Assembly: GCA_015146655.1 (NCBI GenBank)
Contig: VKHL01000021.1
Location: forward strand, 25,419-89,418
Source: Ochromonas danica
Taxonomy: Eukaryota > Sar > Chrysophyceae > Chromulinales > Chromulinaceae
Reading direction: 5' to 3'
Length of the DNA: 64,000 bases
The notes under the pieces are model-generated. The model did no database searches and was not told where the DNA came from. It saw nothing but the letters and a program-made list of their open reading frames with translations. Below, in pieces: positions 48,356 to 58,972 of this stretch. Position 1 is the first letter of the stretch. The number at the start of each line of letters is the position of its first letter. A program made the position numbers and the translations under genes.

Positions 48356-50425
48356 ATGAAGGGATCTGCTACATTACCCCTTATTCCCTCGTCAGATAGT
48401 CAAGGCAAAGAGAGCTCTACAAAGAGAGCCAATGATCAAAGTTATTCCACGGCTTATCTTCCACCTCTTTCACCTGCCCTGACTGCTTCTTCCGCTGTGG
48501 TTAGAACACAATTTGTACAACCTGAAAAGTCTGCTATAGTTCAGACTTCATCATCAGGAGATGATCAACAACTTGTTGATGAAAGCTTGCCACTTCAATG
48601 GACTAAACAACAATTAGAATTCTCAGAAAATGTTCAACGCTCTAAGATTGGTTGGGAGAATGAAATCGCACGACACATTCTTTCCCTCTATGCTAGTACA
48701 ACAGCTACTAAAAACATAAAAGAGAGTAACTCTTTGCTTGACTTTGTTGGTGAAAGAGAGAAGTCTGATGACACTGCCAAGCATCATTATCATCATGATA
48801 TTCAAACGCATGTTCCACTTTTTCAACGGCCAACTGAACCTAAACCTCTAACTGTTGATCAAACAAATAATACAAATACACAATCAGATTATTCTTATGA
48901 AGATATAGATGAAAGTGTTTTACCACAGAAACAGAAGACAATTCAAAAGAAAAAGAAGAAAAGGAAAAGTCATAATAATAGTAATCGAATTATTAATGGC
49001 AAGAAAACCTTGTCCAATGAGGAAGAGAAACAAAATCAAGAAAAATCACAATTAATTGAAGAGATCTTATCAAAAATTGATAGTTATACGGATAAAGCAG
49101 TTGAAAAAGATGCATTTCGAATAACTAATACAATTCGTACCAAGGATGGTGTGGATGTTATTGTTAGAGGTAGTCCACGTTGTTTTCCCATTTGGTTTAC
49201 CTCTACAGGTGATGTCTATGCTAATTGGACTAAACTACCTGGGAAACGTCATTTACAAGCTCATCTTAGTACATTATATGAACATGAGTATTATAAGGAA
49301 TATGTCAAGATCTTGGAAGTGATTATTGTCGAATTATTTCGATTAAAAATGTATGGAAAGCAAGAATTTACCTTGACATCCTTTGGTATGTCTTCGAAAT
49401 ATACTGATTATTCAACAACTCTTGGAAAGAAAAGAGAAGGTAGTCATCAAGCAAGTGATGTGGAAGGAAGACAGCGATGGATTGATTCTGTTTTACAAGA
49501 ACAAATTAGTCAAGATGTTCGCAGTGATCTCAATCGATATATGTCATCGGAACATCAATTAGAAAACGTACTTGTTCGTACAGGAACTACAAGAAGTGCA
49601 TTTTCTACAGGAACTGGTACTCTATCAACAACAGAATTGTTAACTCAACAAGAAAATCAAGAACTTTCTATTGAGGATATTGTGGCACTTTACCAACAAC
49701 TTATTTTGACTACTTTAGCTATTGTAGTTCTGTGTATAGAGAAGAAGAAGTTTGAGTTGGCTATTACTTTCATTAACCAAGCTGAACAGTTTAGTGGGAA
49801 TGTAGAGATTCTCACTCAAGCAAGACTTCGCAAATACTACAAAGGCTATGTACACGATGCCATGGCCTATTATTTCTATCGGAGAAAGAAGTTACTAGCC
49901 GCAAAGGAATATTCTGAGAGGTCAATTGTGATCTTCGAGAAAGTCGGTGATTACGAAGGTGTGGGGGGATGTCTTCTCCATATTGCAGCTGTGCTTTGTG
50001 GTCTTGGGCAGTTCAAAGAATCTCATCGTATGTTATACCAGTTCCTGGCCATGGTTGAATCTGGTAGACTGTCTACCGCATCAGCTTCGCCAAAACAGCT
50101 TTGCATGGTGTCCGTAGCCTATCACAATCTTGCCGTGGTTCAACTCAAACTTGATTGCTCTGATTTAGCTTGCAAGAATTCTCAAAATGCTCGTAAGATT
50201 GCTCGTCTTTGCCTGTCATACAGCAATCGATACATCGACACCTTCCAACATACGCATCAAGTTGCCATCAGTGATATGAAATATGACCTTAGTCATCGCA
50301 CGGTGGGAGAATTTACAAAGGAACAATTGCTTGTCATCAAGGAACTATCCGAGGCACTTTTTGCTATTGATACTGAAGTCTTCAAACAAACGGGAGAAGA
50401 CTCCATGGTTGGCCTAAAGTTATAG
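48356..50425 (+). CDS. TPR-repeat protein of unknown function
   Basis: The 689-residue, single-exon protein has a disordered first third with a Lys-rich stretch (QKKKKKRKSHNNS), a middle region containing VDVIVRGSPRCFPIWFTSTGDVYANWTKLPG (not recognised), and tetratricopeptide-like helices from about residue 445: ALYQQLILTTLAIVVLC, KKFELAITFINQAEQF, AMAYYFYRRKKLLAAKEYSE, YEGVGGCLLHIAAVLCGLGQ and VAYHNLAVVQLKL. TPRs scaffold protein complexes. Several flagellated-protist TPR proteins are ciliary, but nothing here proves that. Confidence 0.65.
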   Translation: MKGSATLPLIPSSDSQGKESSTKRANDQSYSTAYLPPLSPALTASSAVVRTQFVQPEKSAIVQTSSSGDDQQLVDESLPLQWTKQQLEFSENVQRSKIGWENEIARHILSLYASTTATKNIKESNSLLDFVGEREKSDDTAKHHYHHDIQTHVPLFQRPTEPKPLTVDQTNNTNTQSDYSYEDIDESVLPQKQKTIQKKKKKRKSHNNSNRIINGKKTLSNEEEKQNQEKSQLIEEILSKIDSYTDKAVEKDAFRITNTIRTKDGVDVIVRGSPRCFPIWFTSTGDVYANWTKLPGKRHLQAHLSTLYEHEYYKEYVKILEVIIVELFRLKMYGKQEFTLTSFGMSSKYTDYSTTLGKKREGSHQASDVEGRQRWIDSVLQEQISQDVRSDLNRYMSSEHQLENVLVRTGTTRSAFSTGTGTLSTTELLTQQENQELSIEDIVALYQQLILTTLAIVVLCIEKKKFELAITFINQAEQFSGNVEILTQARLRKYYKGYVHDAMAYYFYRRKKLLAAKEYSERSIVIFEKVGDYEGVGGCLLHIAAVLCGLGQFKESHRMLYQFLAMVESGRLSTASASPKQLCMVSVAYHNLAVVQLKLDCSDLACKNSQNARKIARLCLSYSNRYIDTFQHTHQVAISDMKYDLSHRTVGEFTKEQLLVIKELSEALFAIDTEVFKQTGEDSMVGLKL

Positions 50426-50534
50426 ATTCCTTTCATTTCAAAAATGTTAAGATTAGATAGCTGTGCATAAAATAGTCAGGACACGTTTTACATCGATTTG
50501 ACGAATGTCAGCTATGCTAACACACCATGTGTAA

Positions 50535-51811
50535 TCAAAACTCTTCCACTGTTTGTCCATTGAGTGCATTGTTTTCCACATTTTTATTCATTGTTTCATG
50601 AAGCATACTATTATTATCCTCGTCTGTACCCTCCAGAGTGATTGCAGGTGGAGCGATTCTTTGATCACTGGGGATGATGAACCAGTTCGGCGATGGCGTG
50701 GACTTGTGCCAGCGGAAGTCCACCACATGATCCCACTGCGACTCTACTGTGGACAAATCAGCTTGCTGAACACAACGAGGGGATGACGGTTATGTAAAAA
50801 CAAGCCAGTCATGGAAAGGAAGATGTTGTTTTTACCTGCAACTGCTGTGAGAGGGTGGGATAATTGAGAAGATAAGGAGCAAAGCCTAACGCGTGACAAT
50901 CTTCGATGATAGGATGAGATCGCACATGAATATATAATCGACATGTCGAACAATTATGAATACGGAGCTGGTGACAAGCAAAGTGCAAGACACAATCTGT
51001 GACATGCTCCAAATAGACAGAAGTGCTAACAGGGCCAAGATAAATCTCACTATGCGACACATTCTCAACTCTAACTGAACCTAACACCCATGGTAAGGTA
51101 ATAGAACATTTTTCTATGTTTTGTAAGTAGAGGCCAATTTGAATATCCTCGTTATCCTCGTTGATTTGCAGTTGTGACCGAACATCATTCTGCGAATAGG
51201 AAAAACACCGACTGGATTCTCCTCGAATGACAAATGAACCAACCGGAAGTACAGCGGCTTGCTTCTCATCACTAGCATCTCTCTTTTCCTTTTCCGACAG
51301 GCCAACTGGGTCCTCATTCTGAATAACAGGGACAGTTTTGGCTATTGTTGTGGTTGTGGTGGGTTTAGCCTTCGAAGAGAAGGCAAACTTCTTCTTTGGT
51401 TGAATCTGCTGTTCAATTGTCTTAATTCTACTATTTATATCCTCCAAGATCTATTAGAAAACATCCTATTTCTTTGAGAGAAGCACATAGAAGAAGAGCA
51501 TGTTGGTGGAAGTTCTCACCTCTTGACTGCGTCGAATGTCATAAGCAGGCAATACCTTCGTACTCTCTGTAGCAACTACAACACAATACAGACATCTATT
51601 AGAGATGGGTGGTGAGTGAGCTAAGTGAGACGAGGTTACATGTCTGTAACTGCAGAGTCTGTTGTCGCCACTTAGTTAGTTTGGCTTTGCTTTCATCAGC
51701 TCCAGCTCCATTAGAGACGCTCTGAAGATCATCATGCAGTAATGATACTTCATTATTAAATATTTTCCAAAAGTCAGCACAGGTTTCAGCTCCAGATGTC
51801 AGAGAACTCAT
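50535..51811 (-). CDS. TBCC: Tubulin-folding cofactor C
   Basis: Four exons (51811-51640, 51575-51520, 51450-50836, 50765-50535) give 357 residues, near the family norm. The N-terminal spectrin-like helices (ADFWKIFNNEVSLLHDDLQS...LPAYDIRRSQEILEDINSRI) precede the CARP/TBCC beta-helix: GSFVIRGESSRCFSY, SEIYLGPVSTSVYLEHVTDC, HFACHQLRIHNCSTCRLYIH (with the catalytic arginine finger in QLRIH) and HPIIEDCHALGFAPY. The last exon adds VVDFRWHKSTPSPNWFIIP, the usual D-F-W...SPNW end. TBCC stimulates GTP hydrolysis on beta-tubulin in the cofactor complex and releases assembly-competent tubulin dimers. The first ATG of the frame is at 51,811. Confidence 0.92.
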
Positions 51812-52549
51812 GGCAGTTTTCAAATTTCCATCTCGTCCCTTTCCACAAAAACAGTTTCTAAGAGATCTGCTTATTGTAGTTTGCGTGGTGCCACTGTTGT
51901 GTTGTTATTGTTGTTGTGAAAAGCTTCAATTCCATGGTTTATATTGCTATATATAATCAAGACAGAGAGTCATAATAGGTCAAGGATTGAAAAAACTTCC
52001 ATACCAAAAAAAGATATGCTTTGGACAGATGCTAAATTTGTAAATGATCTTGGAGAGCAGGTAAAAATGAAAAAAATTGATCTTCCTTAACAAGAGAACA
52101 TTCTACTTAATTTCTTTTCATAAACTATTGAAACAACATTCCAGTTACCAAACATCTTGACAACATTTCCTCTTCATTGAACTTTTTGTGCAGTTTCAAC
52201 TGCCAACATTCGTATTTTCGTGTTTTTGAATCTTCGTTTGCCCCTTTGGCTGCTTCCTTCAATCCGCCCCATGCACTGCCTGCTACTCTCTGTGAGTGAG
52301 GGGGGGATGCCTGCCTGCTCTGCTTCAGCGCTGACCTTCCATCCCATCATCACAAGGTCAGCTTCGTCTTCTGCTTCACTTGCCTCTATTCCTTTCACGT
52401 TCAACCGTGATCATCGTAGAGTAGGACATGTAAGTGCTTTCTTATCACTATAATATCATAGAGATACAGTGGAAATAATTTATTTTGATTTCTCTAATAC
52501 GACTTGTGAGAATTTAACTGACGAATTGAATTGCGATCTTTTGAACAGA
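51812..52549. promoter_or_regulatory. Upstream region and probable 5' UTR intron of H+-pyrophosphatase
   Basis: A GTAAGT donor at 52,430 and an AACAG acceptor at 52,548, just before the H+-PPase ATG at 52,550, mark a likely 119-bp 5' UTR intron. The rest is divergent promoter sequence shared with TBCC. A 77-codon frame at 52,220-52,453 ends in the intron and is not supported as a gene. Confidence 0.5.
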
Positions 52550-54837
52550 ATGCCTGTGGATCCGTCTACTTTTATCATCTCTTGTGCTCTCATCTCCATA
52601 GTATGGGCCTATATTCAGTACTCCATTGTGGCTGGTACCAAGTAAGTTCTTGCTCATCATTTTATCAGATGAATGTTTGATTTGAATGTTCCATGGTCAA
52701 CAGGTTGGTCGAAATGCCCAAGGAGGAAGAGCGTGCCGCTCTGAAGGGTGGTAAATCTGCCAAGAAGGAGCTTGCTCTCTTGAAGGAAACTTACGAGGCT
52801 ATCTCCACCGGTGCTGAAGCGTTCTTGTACGCTGAGTACAGCATCTGCGCCATCTTCGTGGTCGCTTTCAGTGTTATTATCTTCTCTTTTATCTCCTGGT
52901 CTCAGGATGCTACTTTGGGATTCTTGACTACTCTTTCTTTTGTTCTTGGTGCTGCTACCTCTGTTCTTTCTGGTTACATTGGCATGCGTGTCGCTGTGTT
53001 CTCCAACGTTCGTACCACTATCAATGCTCAGAAGGATGGCTATGTTGATTGTTTCAACACTGCTTTCCGTGCTGGTGCTGTGATGGGCTTTGCTCTCACT
53101 GGTCTTGGCATCTTGGTGCTCTACATCACTCTTCTCCAGTACTCCGTCTTCTTCACCCAGGACAAGTGGATCGTCATGATGGAGTGCATCTCTGGCTACG
53201 GTTTAGGTGGTTCTTCCATTGCCATGTTCGGACGTGTCGGTGGTGGAATCTATACCAAGGCTGCCGATGTTGGAGCTGATTTGGTGGGCAAGGTCATCAA
53301 CAACATTCCTGAGGATGATCCTCGCAACCCTGCCACCATCGCCGATAATGTCGGAGACAACGTTGGTGATGTCGCTGGTATGGGTGCTGATCTCTTCGGT
53401 TCCTTCGCTGAGTCCACTTGCGCCTGCTTGGTTATTGCTGCTCAGACTCAGCAGCTCCTCGATGCTGGCTGGGGTGCTATTGTCTTCCCTCTCGTTGTCT
53501 CTTCTTGCGGCATTTTGGTCTGCATCGTGTCCTCCTTCCTGGCTACCCACATCTACCCTGTTACCAACCAGGGCCGTATTGAGCTTGTGCTGCGTATTCA
53601 GCTCATTGTTACTACCTTGCTCATGATCCCTGCTACCTACTGGGCTGCTACCAACTACCTCCCTGCTTCTTTCCAAATCGAGGGTGTTGCCAAGACTGTC
53701 ACTGCTACCCAGTACGATGCTGTTTCTTGCGTTGTCAGTGGTGCTGTTGGTGGCTTGATCATTGGTCTCTCCACTGAGTACTTCACTTCTAAGGAGTACA
53801 GCCCTGTCCGTGATTTGGTCAAGGCTTGCAAGACTGGCCCTGCCACCAACATCATCTCTGGCCTTGCTCTTGGTTACAAGTCTGTCATCATTCCAGTCTT
53901 CATCCTTGCTTTCATTGTCTGGTTGTCTTTCGAGCTTTGCGACTTGTATGGTGTTGCTTTGGCTGCCGTGGGCATGTTGGGCAACTTGGCTACCGGTCTC
54001 ACCATTGATGCTTACGGCCCTGTGTGTGACAACGCTGGCGGTATTGCTGAAATGGCTGAGCTTCACAAGGATGTCCGCACCAAGACTGATGCTTTGGACT
54101 CTGCTGGTAACACTACTGCTGCCATCGGAAAGGGATTCGCCATCGGCTCTGCCGCCCTCGTCTCTCTCGCTCTCTATGGTGCCTTCGTCGTCCGTATCCG
54201 TGTTTCCTCCCACAACTCTGATAGCCACGTCGAGATTCTCCAGCCTATGACTTTTGCCTTCTTGCTCATTGGTTCCATGCTTCCTTACTGGTTCAGTGCT
54301 TTGACCATGAAGTCTGTCGGTGATGCCGCCATTGAGATGGTCAAGGAAGTGCAGTGGCAGTTCGAGCAGAACCCTGAGCTCCTCAATCCTAACGGTACTG
54401 CCCGTCCTGATTACTCTCGCTGCGTCGCTATCTCTACCAAGAGTGCTTTGCGTGAGATGATTGCTCCTGGAGCTTTGGTCATGCTTGCTCCTCTTGTTGC
54501 TGGCACTTTCTTCGGTGTCCATGCCGTGTACGGTCTTCTCACTGGTGCCCTTCTTTCTGGCGTCCAGTTGGCTGTTTCCATGTCCAACACTGGTGGTGCC
54601 TGGGATAACGCCAAGAAGTACATCGAGTCCAACGTTGATCCTTCTTTGGGTGGCAAGAAGTCTGAGCCCCACAAGGCCGCTGTTGTCGGTGACACTGTCG
54701 GTGATCCTCTCAAGGATACCTCCGGCCCTGCTCTCAATATCTTGATGAAGCTCATGGCTATTATTTCCCTTGTCTTCGCTGACTTCTTCTTCGCTGTCAA
54801 CGAGGGCAGAGGCTTCTTCAACCTCAACCAGAACTAG
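52550..54837 (+). CDS. Type I (K+-dependent) H+-translocating pyrophosphatase
   Basis: Exons 52550-52641 and 52704-54837 (phase 2, GTAAGT...ACAG) encode 741 residues with about 16 membrane helices. Seen motifs: DVGADLVGKVINNIPEDDPRNPATIADNVGDNVGD (split here: DVGADLVGKV, then DDPRNPATIADNVGDNVGD), the GNTTAAIGKGFAIGSAAL block with the Ala typical of K+-dependent enzymes, and the C-terminal DTVGDPLKDTSGPALNIL. It couples PPi hydrolysis to proton pumping into vacuoles or acidocalcisomes. Codons strongly prefer C-ending forms, unlike the AT-rich neighbours, so high expression is likely. This composition also creates a long spurious antisense frame at 53,203-54,672. Confidence 0.96.
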
Positions 54838-54948
54838 GCTTCTATTTGAGCTCTTAGTAAAGTGTAGTGCATTAGGTAGATGAATGATGCCGAGACATGA
54901 CCCTTTTAATCAACGTTAATTACAAAATTATCCCGAACACATCATTTC

Positions 54949-55722
54949 CTAATAGGCAGTAAATGTTGTGTAGTCTGGAGGACCTTCCTCAGCAGCTATC
55001 ATCTCCCTTGTCCGTGCTGCACCAACTTGATCATTGGCCAACGATACATTCTCCCCGATGAGAACCCAATAGGCAATGGTCTTGCTCTGCAGGGGAGAGT
55101 GCGAGTTGTCGAAGACAAGGTTGATCGTTCGAGGTCGATCAGCTGCCGTGAGCTCACCTTTTATTAAAGCATCAGCGCTATAACGCTGCATGGGCTCAAT
55201 CACTAATGGAGTAGTATTTCCATTCTCATCTTCTCGCATCTCTCGTATAGAGAAGCCAATGTCAATCTTCTTAACTCGTGCTTTCCATACCATACACTGT
55301 CCTACAGGAAGGGCAAAGGTTACAGTATGTTGACCATACCCACTAACTTTCTTTTCAATCGCTCCTGCAGCAGAAAGTAATAGATCATAGTCATAAGATG
55401 CTTGTGCTTCATCTTCATCTTCAAACTCAAAAGCACGATTGGCCAAACGACGAGCTTTGTTGACAGCTTTATTCGCATCACTCTTTCCCTTAGCAGCAAT
55501 CTTCCTTGCCATATTCTCTGCAGCTTCAACTTTATCCTTTAACCCGACAGCATCAATACCAGTTGTCACAACATTTTCAGCGACGGAAACACCTTTCTTT
55601 GTCATTTTACCAGCTGTATTAGCTGCATTAAAAGCAAAGTCAGTAAACTTTGATAAAAGATCTGTTCCACCACTACCATGATTGACAGATAATCTTGGTT
55701 GAACAGGTCGTGTGGTAGACAT
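54949..55722 (-). CDS. Protein with C-terminal GOLD-like beta domain
   Basis: The 257-residue protein has two parts. Residues about 20-95 are an amphipathic Ala/Lys-rich helical region (TDFAFNAANTAGKMTKKGV...ENMARKIAAKGKSDANKAVNK) resembling lipid-surface or LEA-like helices. Residues 125-235 form a GOLD-like beta domain: VGQCMVWKARVKKIDIGFSI and INLVFDNSHSPLQSKTIAYWVLIG, the typical W...F.V...D..F.DNS.S....K...Y pattern. GOLD domains bind cargo in Golgi and Sec14-like lipid-transfer proteins. No signal peptide is present, so the domain is cytosolic. A membrane-contact or lipid-droplet role is only a guess. Confidence 0.65.
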   Translation of the reverse strand: MSTTRPVQPRLSVNHGSGGTDLLSKFTDFAFNAANTAGKMTKKGVSVAENVVTTGIDAVGLKDKVEAAENMARKIAAKGKSDANKAVNKARRLANRAFEFEDEDEAQASYDYDLLLSAAGAIEKKVSGYGQHTVTFALPVGQCMVWKARVKKIDIGFSIREMREDENGNTTPLVIEPMQRYSADALIKGELTAADRPRTINLVFDNSHSPLQSKTIAYWVLIGENVSLANDQVGAARTREMIAAEEGPPDYTTFTAY

Positions 55723-56060
55723 GACGAAGAGTCAGAGAAATCAAAGCAATCAGATCAGATCAGATGATGACCGCTTTTGACTGACCCAGCCAGGCTTCAT
55801 GGCGTTAACTTCACTTCCCCCCCTCATCTCTCTGTTAAGTTAAGACATCTTTATCAGATGACTTAACATATTAACTCAAGCTATAATAAATATACCAAAT
55901 AAAAAGATAGTCGTTACTATTGTAAACAATTGAAAGAATCTTATATCTTTGATAACCTGTAATCATTAGATAAGAGTAACAATACAGCTTTAGACTACCT
56001 GTACATATCCATTAAGTATCCAAATCTGGCTTTCTGGCGATCTGACTCCATCCAAGGTGA
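55723..56060. promoter_or_regulatory. Divergent promoter region (GOLD-like / VTT protein)
   Basis: GCGTTAACTTC at 55802-55812 and GTTAAGTTAAG at 55834-55844 repeat the motif seen upstream of other genes, 80-120 bp before the GOLD-like start codon. No gene is seen. Confidence 0.5.
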
Positions 56061-56811
56061 ATGAGAAAGATGATGAAGTCTGTGGGTTTGCTCTGCTGGG
56101 CACTCAGTCTTCTTACCTTATCACTACCTGCTCAGTGTTTCTTATCAAGGCAATATCCTTCTCATGTCAATAACCAAATCAAACTTGCAAGACAGCCTTT
56201 CTCTATGACAGTGGCATCATCAAGGGAAGATTCTTGGACTTCTCGTCGAACTATGGCACGTGCTGTCCTCTCCGCTGTACAGGCAGTGGACAAGATGAAA
56301 GAGAAGCAATTGAAGACTCATTCTCTCGACTCCTCCTCCTCCTCCTCCTCCTCACCTACGGCCACCTCTATCGCTAAGAAAGAGAGTGGGCAGTGGGCAG
56401 CGTTCTTCTCAGTTCTCTCTGTGGTGCTCTGCCTTCTCGTCTTGCGTATCGGTGGACGCACTGCTTTCATCTCTTTGATAGGTTTAGACCTTGGAGAAGA
56501 CACTGGCTTGCAAAGACAGTTAGCAGCGATTGTCGAAGTCTTCCAGCATCTGCCCGTGTCTGAACAACTCGCAGGCTTCTGGCTGGCGTGGTTCATAGCC
56601 AAGGGACTTTGTCTCGATGTGCTCACCATTGTGTTAGCCATTTCCTCGGGTATCCTGTTCCAAGATCTCTTGACAGGCACTGCTGTCTCTGTGGGTTGCT
56701 CCAGTAGTGCTTCCTTGTTACTCTTCTCTCTCACCAGGTGAGTGATGTAGACTAGTGTCGTGTAGTGTTTCATGCACTGCCGTATGCTTGGTGGCTTTGA
56801 TGAATGCCTTC

Positions 56812-56866
<55 letters not shown>

Positions 56867-57975
56867 GTGCACAACAGATATTTCTTTAAAGAAAAGGCTT
56901 CTCCTGAGATTGAGAAGCGACCAGCCTTCCGAGCTATTAATCGAGCTTGTCAGAAGAATGTGAGGATCTCTCTCGCTATCTCTCTTATCACTGTTGTTAC
57001 TTTGCTTTCCATGGAGTGTAGGGTTTCCAAACTGTCTTTAGTTTGCGCCTATCAAATCTACTGCTATTACCTGTTGGTGCGTACAATTACCTCTATGCCC
57101 TATTGAACGTCTCGACCATCGACTTCTTCCTGGGTATAACTCTGGGAAGTATCAAACCCTACCTCTTGGACTGTTATTTGGGTATCTTTGGGAGAGATCT
57201 TTTCCTTCCAGGACAACAAGTAATGCAGCAAGATGAAGGCTGGATGATGCTTGGTTGGGTTGCTGTGGTGGCACTTGTCACGGCCTTTCTCACTCAATGG
57301 CTACAATCAACCTACCAAGAACTCGACAAGGAGATGAAAACCCTTGAACGAGAACAAGTAAATATATAATCCAAAATTGACGTCTAAATATCGCTAACAT
57401 GTGATGGTGTGGATAGGGTGTTAAAGTGGATCTCTTCTCTGCTCTGGGCATTGAGGATAATCATCTTCCAGATGGACTGTTGACTTGGAAACGAAGCTTA
57501 GATGAAGCATGGAAACGTGTAGAAGATGTTATTCGCGATGAGGTTTGTTTATTATTCTCTATACCTCCCTATGAATCTGCTAAATTGTAATGCTCTGTTG
57601 TGGATGTTTAGTGGAAGGCGATGAAGAAATTGTCTTCACAAGATAGCAGAAGGTCCAATTCACAGGACACTGGTGAGGCATTGGAGACATACCGCACAAC
57701 TTGTAAGCAATTTCAAGCTGTTAATTTGCTTGAACCAATAGTTCGTCACTCTAACTCATCGTCTCATCATTACTCTTATCACAGTTTCGTATGAGAAGCG
57801 CGCATTCGCACCAGATACTTACGGTCCCTACCTGGCAGAGAGTACAGTCTTCACCTTCGTCCTGCTGGCTGTCGCGTCAGACCTTCTCAATCCTCAGCCT
57901 CATACACCAAAAGACATCTCTAGATCTACTCATGCTATCACCTCAGAAACAGCTGACAACCAAGCAGAGAGGTAG
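56061..57975 (+). CDS. VTT/DedA (SNARE-associated) membrane protein, probably plastid-targeted
   Basis: Six exons (56061-56737, 56878-56959, 57022-57357, 57417-57542, 57612-57702, 57785-57975) yield 500 residues. The N-terminus (MMKSVGLLCWALSLLTLSLPAQC, then FLSRQYPS) is a signal peptide with Phe at the likely +1 site and a Ser/Arg-rich transit peptide, so plastid delivery is inferred. The VTT domain shows LTIVLAISSGILF, RPAFRAINR, GFQTVFSLRLSNLLLLPVGAYNYLYALLNVST and the GITLGSIKPYLLDCYLG block. VTT/DedA proteins act as lipid scramblases or in membrane homeostasis. A C-terminal charged tail ends in another hydrophobic segment (STVFTFVLLAVASDLL). Confidence 0.8.
56812..56866 (+). repeat. (ATG)n microsatellite in VTT gene intron 1
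   Basis: About 18 ATG units lie in intron 56738-56877, ending 11 bases before its CAACAG acceptor. Read as protein it gives a false poly-Asp ORF. Confidence 0.9.
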
Positions 57976-58138
57976 TGGTGGGTTATTTAATTGCTTTACT
58001 AGCTACATGACGTACTTCGTACTTTCAGCAATAACCCCACTTCAATAAAATAATAGTTATGTCCAACAACAAAAACAAAAGGTCAATCAATAATGATAAT
58101 ACAATTATAATATAACTAAATCCCTTTTCAGCAAACTA

Positions 58139-58972
58139 TTAAAAGAAGCGCTTCTCCAATTTATAGATACGATTACTATTGTCCAGGAAATAAGTGAAAG
58201 AAATTCGGAGGTTCACTTCGTATGGATTGATATCCAGTTTGAAATCAGCCCAGCATTGCGGTGAGGAGATAATGGAAAGAGCTTCAGACAAAGGCATTGA
58301 AGAGATAACACCTCTTCCCGTAAGCAGCGCGGCATAAGCAACACACGATACTGTATGAACACGATTCTTCTCATCTTTGACATTGATCAACACTTCACGT
58401 ATTCGTGTGCCACGAATATGAGCATTGATAGTAATTTCACTACCACCTTTATATAAATACTGTTTAATTTGTGCACACTTCATATCAAAAATGGTATCTG
58501 GTGTACTACTATATCGTTCCACAAAGAAGTCAATAATACTTTCCACACCACAGAGTTGATAAATTGGTTGCATAAGACCACCTGGGGATGTTTTGTAATC
58601 GATCATGCAACAACTCGAAAACAAAGTAGAACGACAGAAGGAAGCATACATTTTGAAATCAAAACTGTTCGAGACATTGGCTAACATAAGGGGGAAGTCG
58701 CGTCGAAAGTCTCTTTTAGGAATGCGAGGTATGAGAGATTTCCTTCTCCATGATCTTGTGGGAAGAGATCGAGGGCGAATATCAACCTCACTGAGATCTA
58801 TAGCCTTGTCGTTCTCTTCCTTCTTGGACTTCTTTACAGGCATACTGCTACGGGGGTCTTCAGAAACTTCATCAATTTCTCTGACTCGCTTCTCAAAAGT
58901 GGACGAAGGAAGCAGAGAAAAGTCTGAAGAAGAAGCTTCAACTAAGTGGAGGAAAGTATTCGTAGAGCTCAT
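58139..58972 (-). CDS. Uncharacterised protein, paralogue A of a tandem pair
   Basis: The 277-residue, single-exon protein has a disordered, Lys/Ser-rich first 85 residues and a conserved domain of about 190 residues: RDFRRDFPLMLANVSNSFDF, CCMIDYKTSPGGLMQPIYQL, GVESIIDFFVERYSSTPDTIFD, GGSEITINAHIRGTRIREVL, DEKNRVHTVSC and SSPQCWADFKLDI. The alternating helix/strand layout with a GG-S-x-I...GTR core recalls NTF2/SnoaL-like folds, but that is inference; no catalytic residues are recognised. It is clearly related to the gene at 59658-60629. Similar domains may exist in other stramenopiles; this needs a database search. Confidence 0.7.
   Translation of the reverse strand: MSSTNTFLHLVEASSSDFSLLPSSTFEKRVREIDEVSEDPRSSMPVKKSKKEENDKAIDLSEVDIRPRSLPTRSWRRKSLIPRIPKRDFRRDFPLMLANVSNSFDFKMYASFCRSTLFSSCCMIDYKTSPGGLMQPIYQLCGVESIIDFFVERYSSTPDTIFDMKCAQIKQYLYKGGSEITINAHIRGTRIREVLINVKDEKNRVHTVSCVAYAALLTGRGVISSMPLSEALSIISSPQCWADFKLDINPYEVNLRISFTYFLDNSNRIYKLEKRFF

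Noticed and set aside
52220-52453. 77-codon ORF as an upstream targeting exon of H+-pyrophosphatase
   Set aside because: The ATG at 52,550 gives the normal family N-terminus; the upstream frame ends in the likely 5' UTR intron.
53203-54672. 489-codon minus-strand ORF inside the H+-pyrophosphatase gene
   Set aside because: It is the stop-free shadow of a strongly biased coding sequence; the product is low complexity and the plus strand encodes an obvious conserved enzyme.
56772-56963. 63-codon ORF with poly-Asp
   Set aside because: It is the ATG microsatellite of an intron read as protein.
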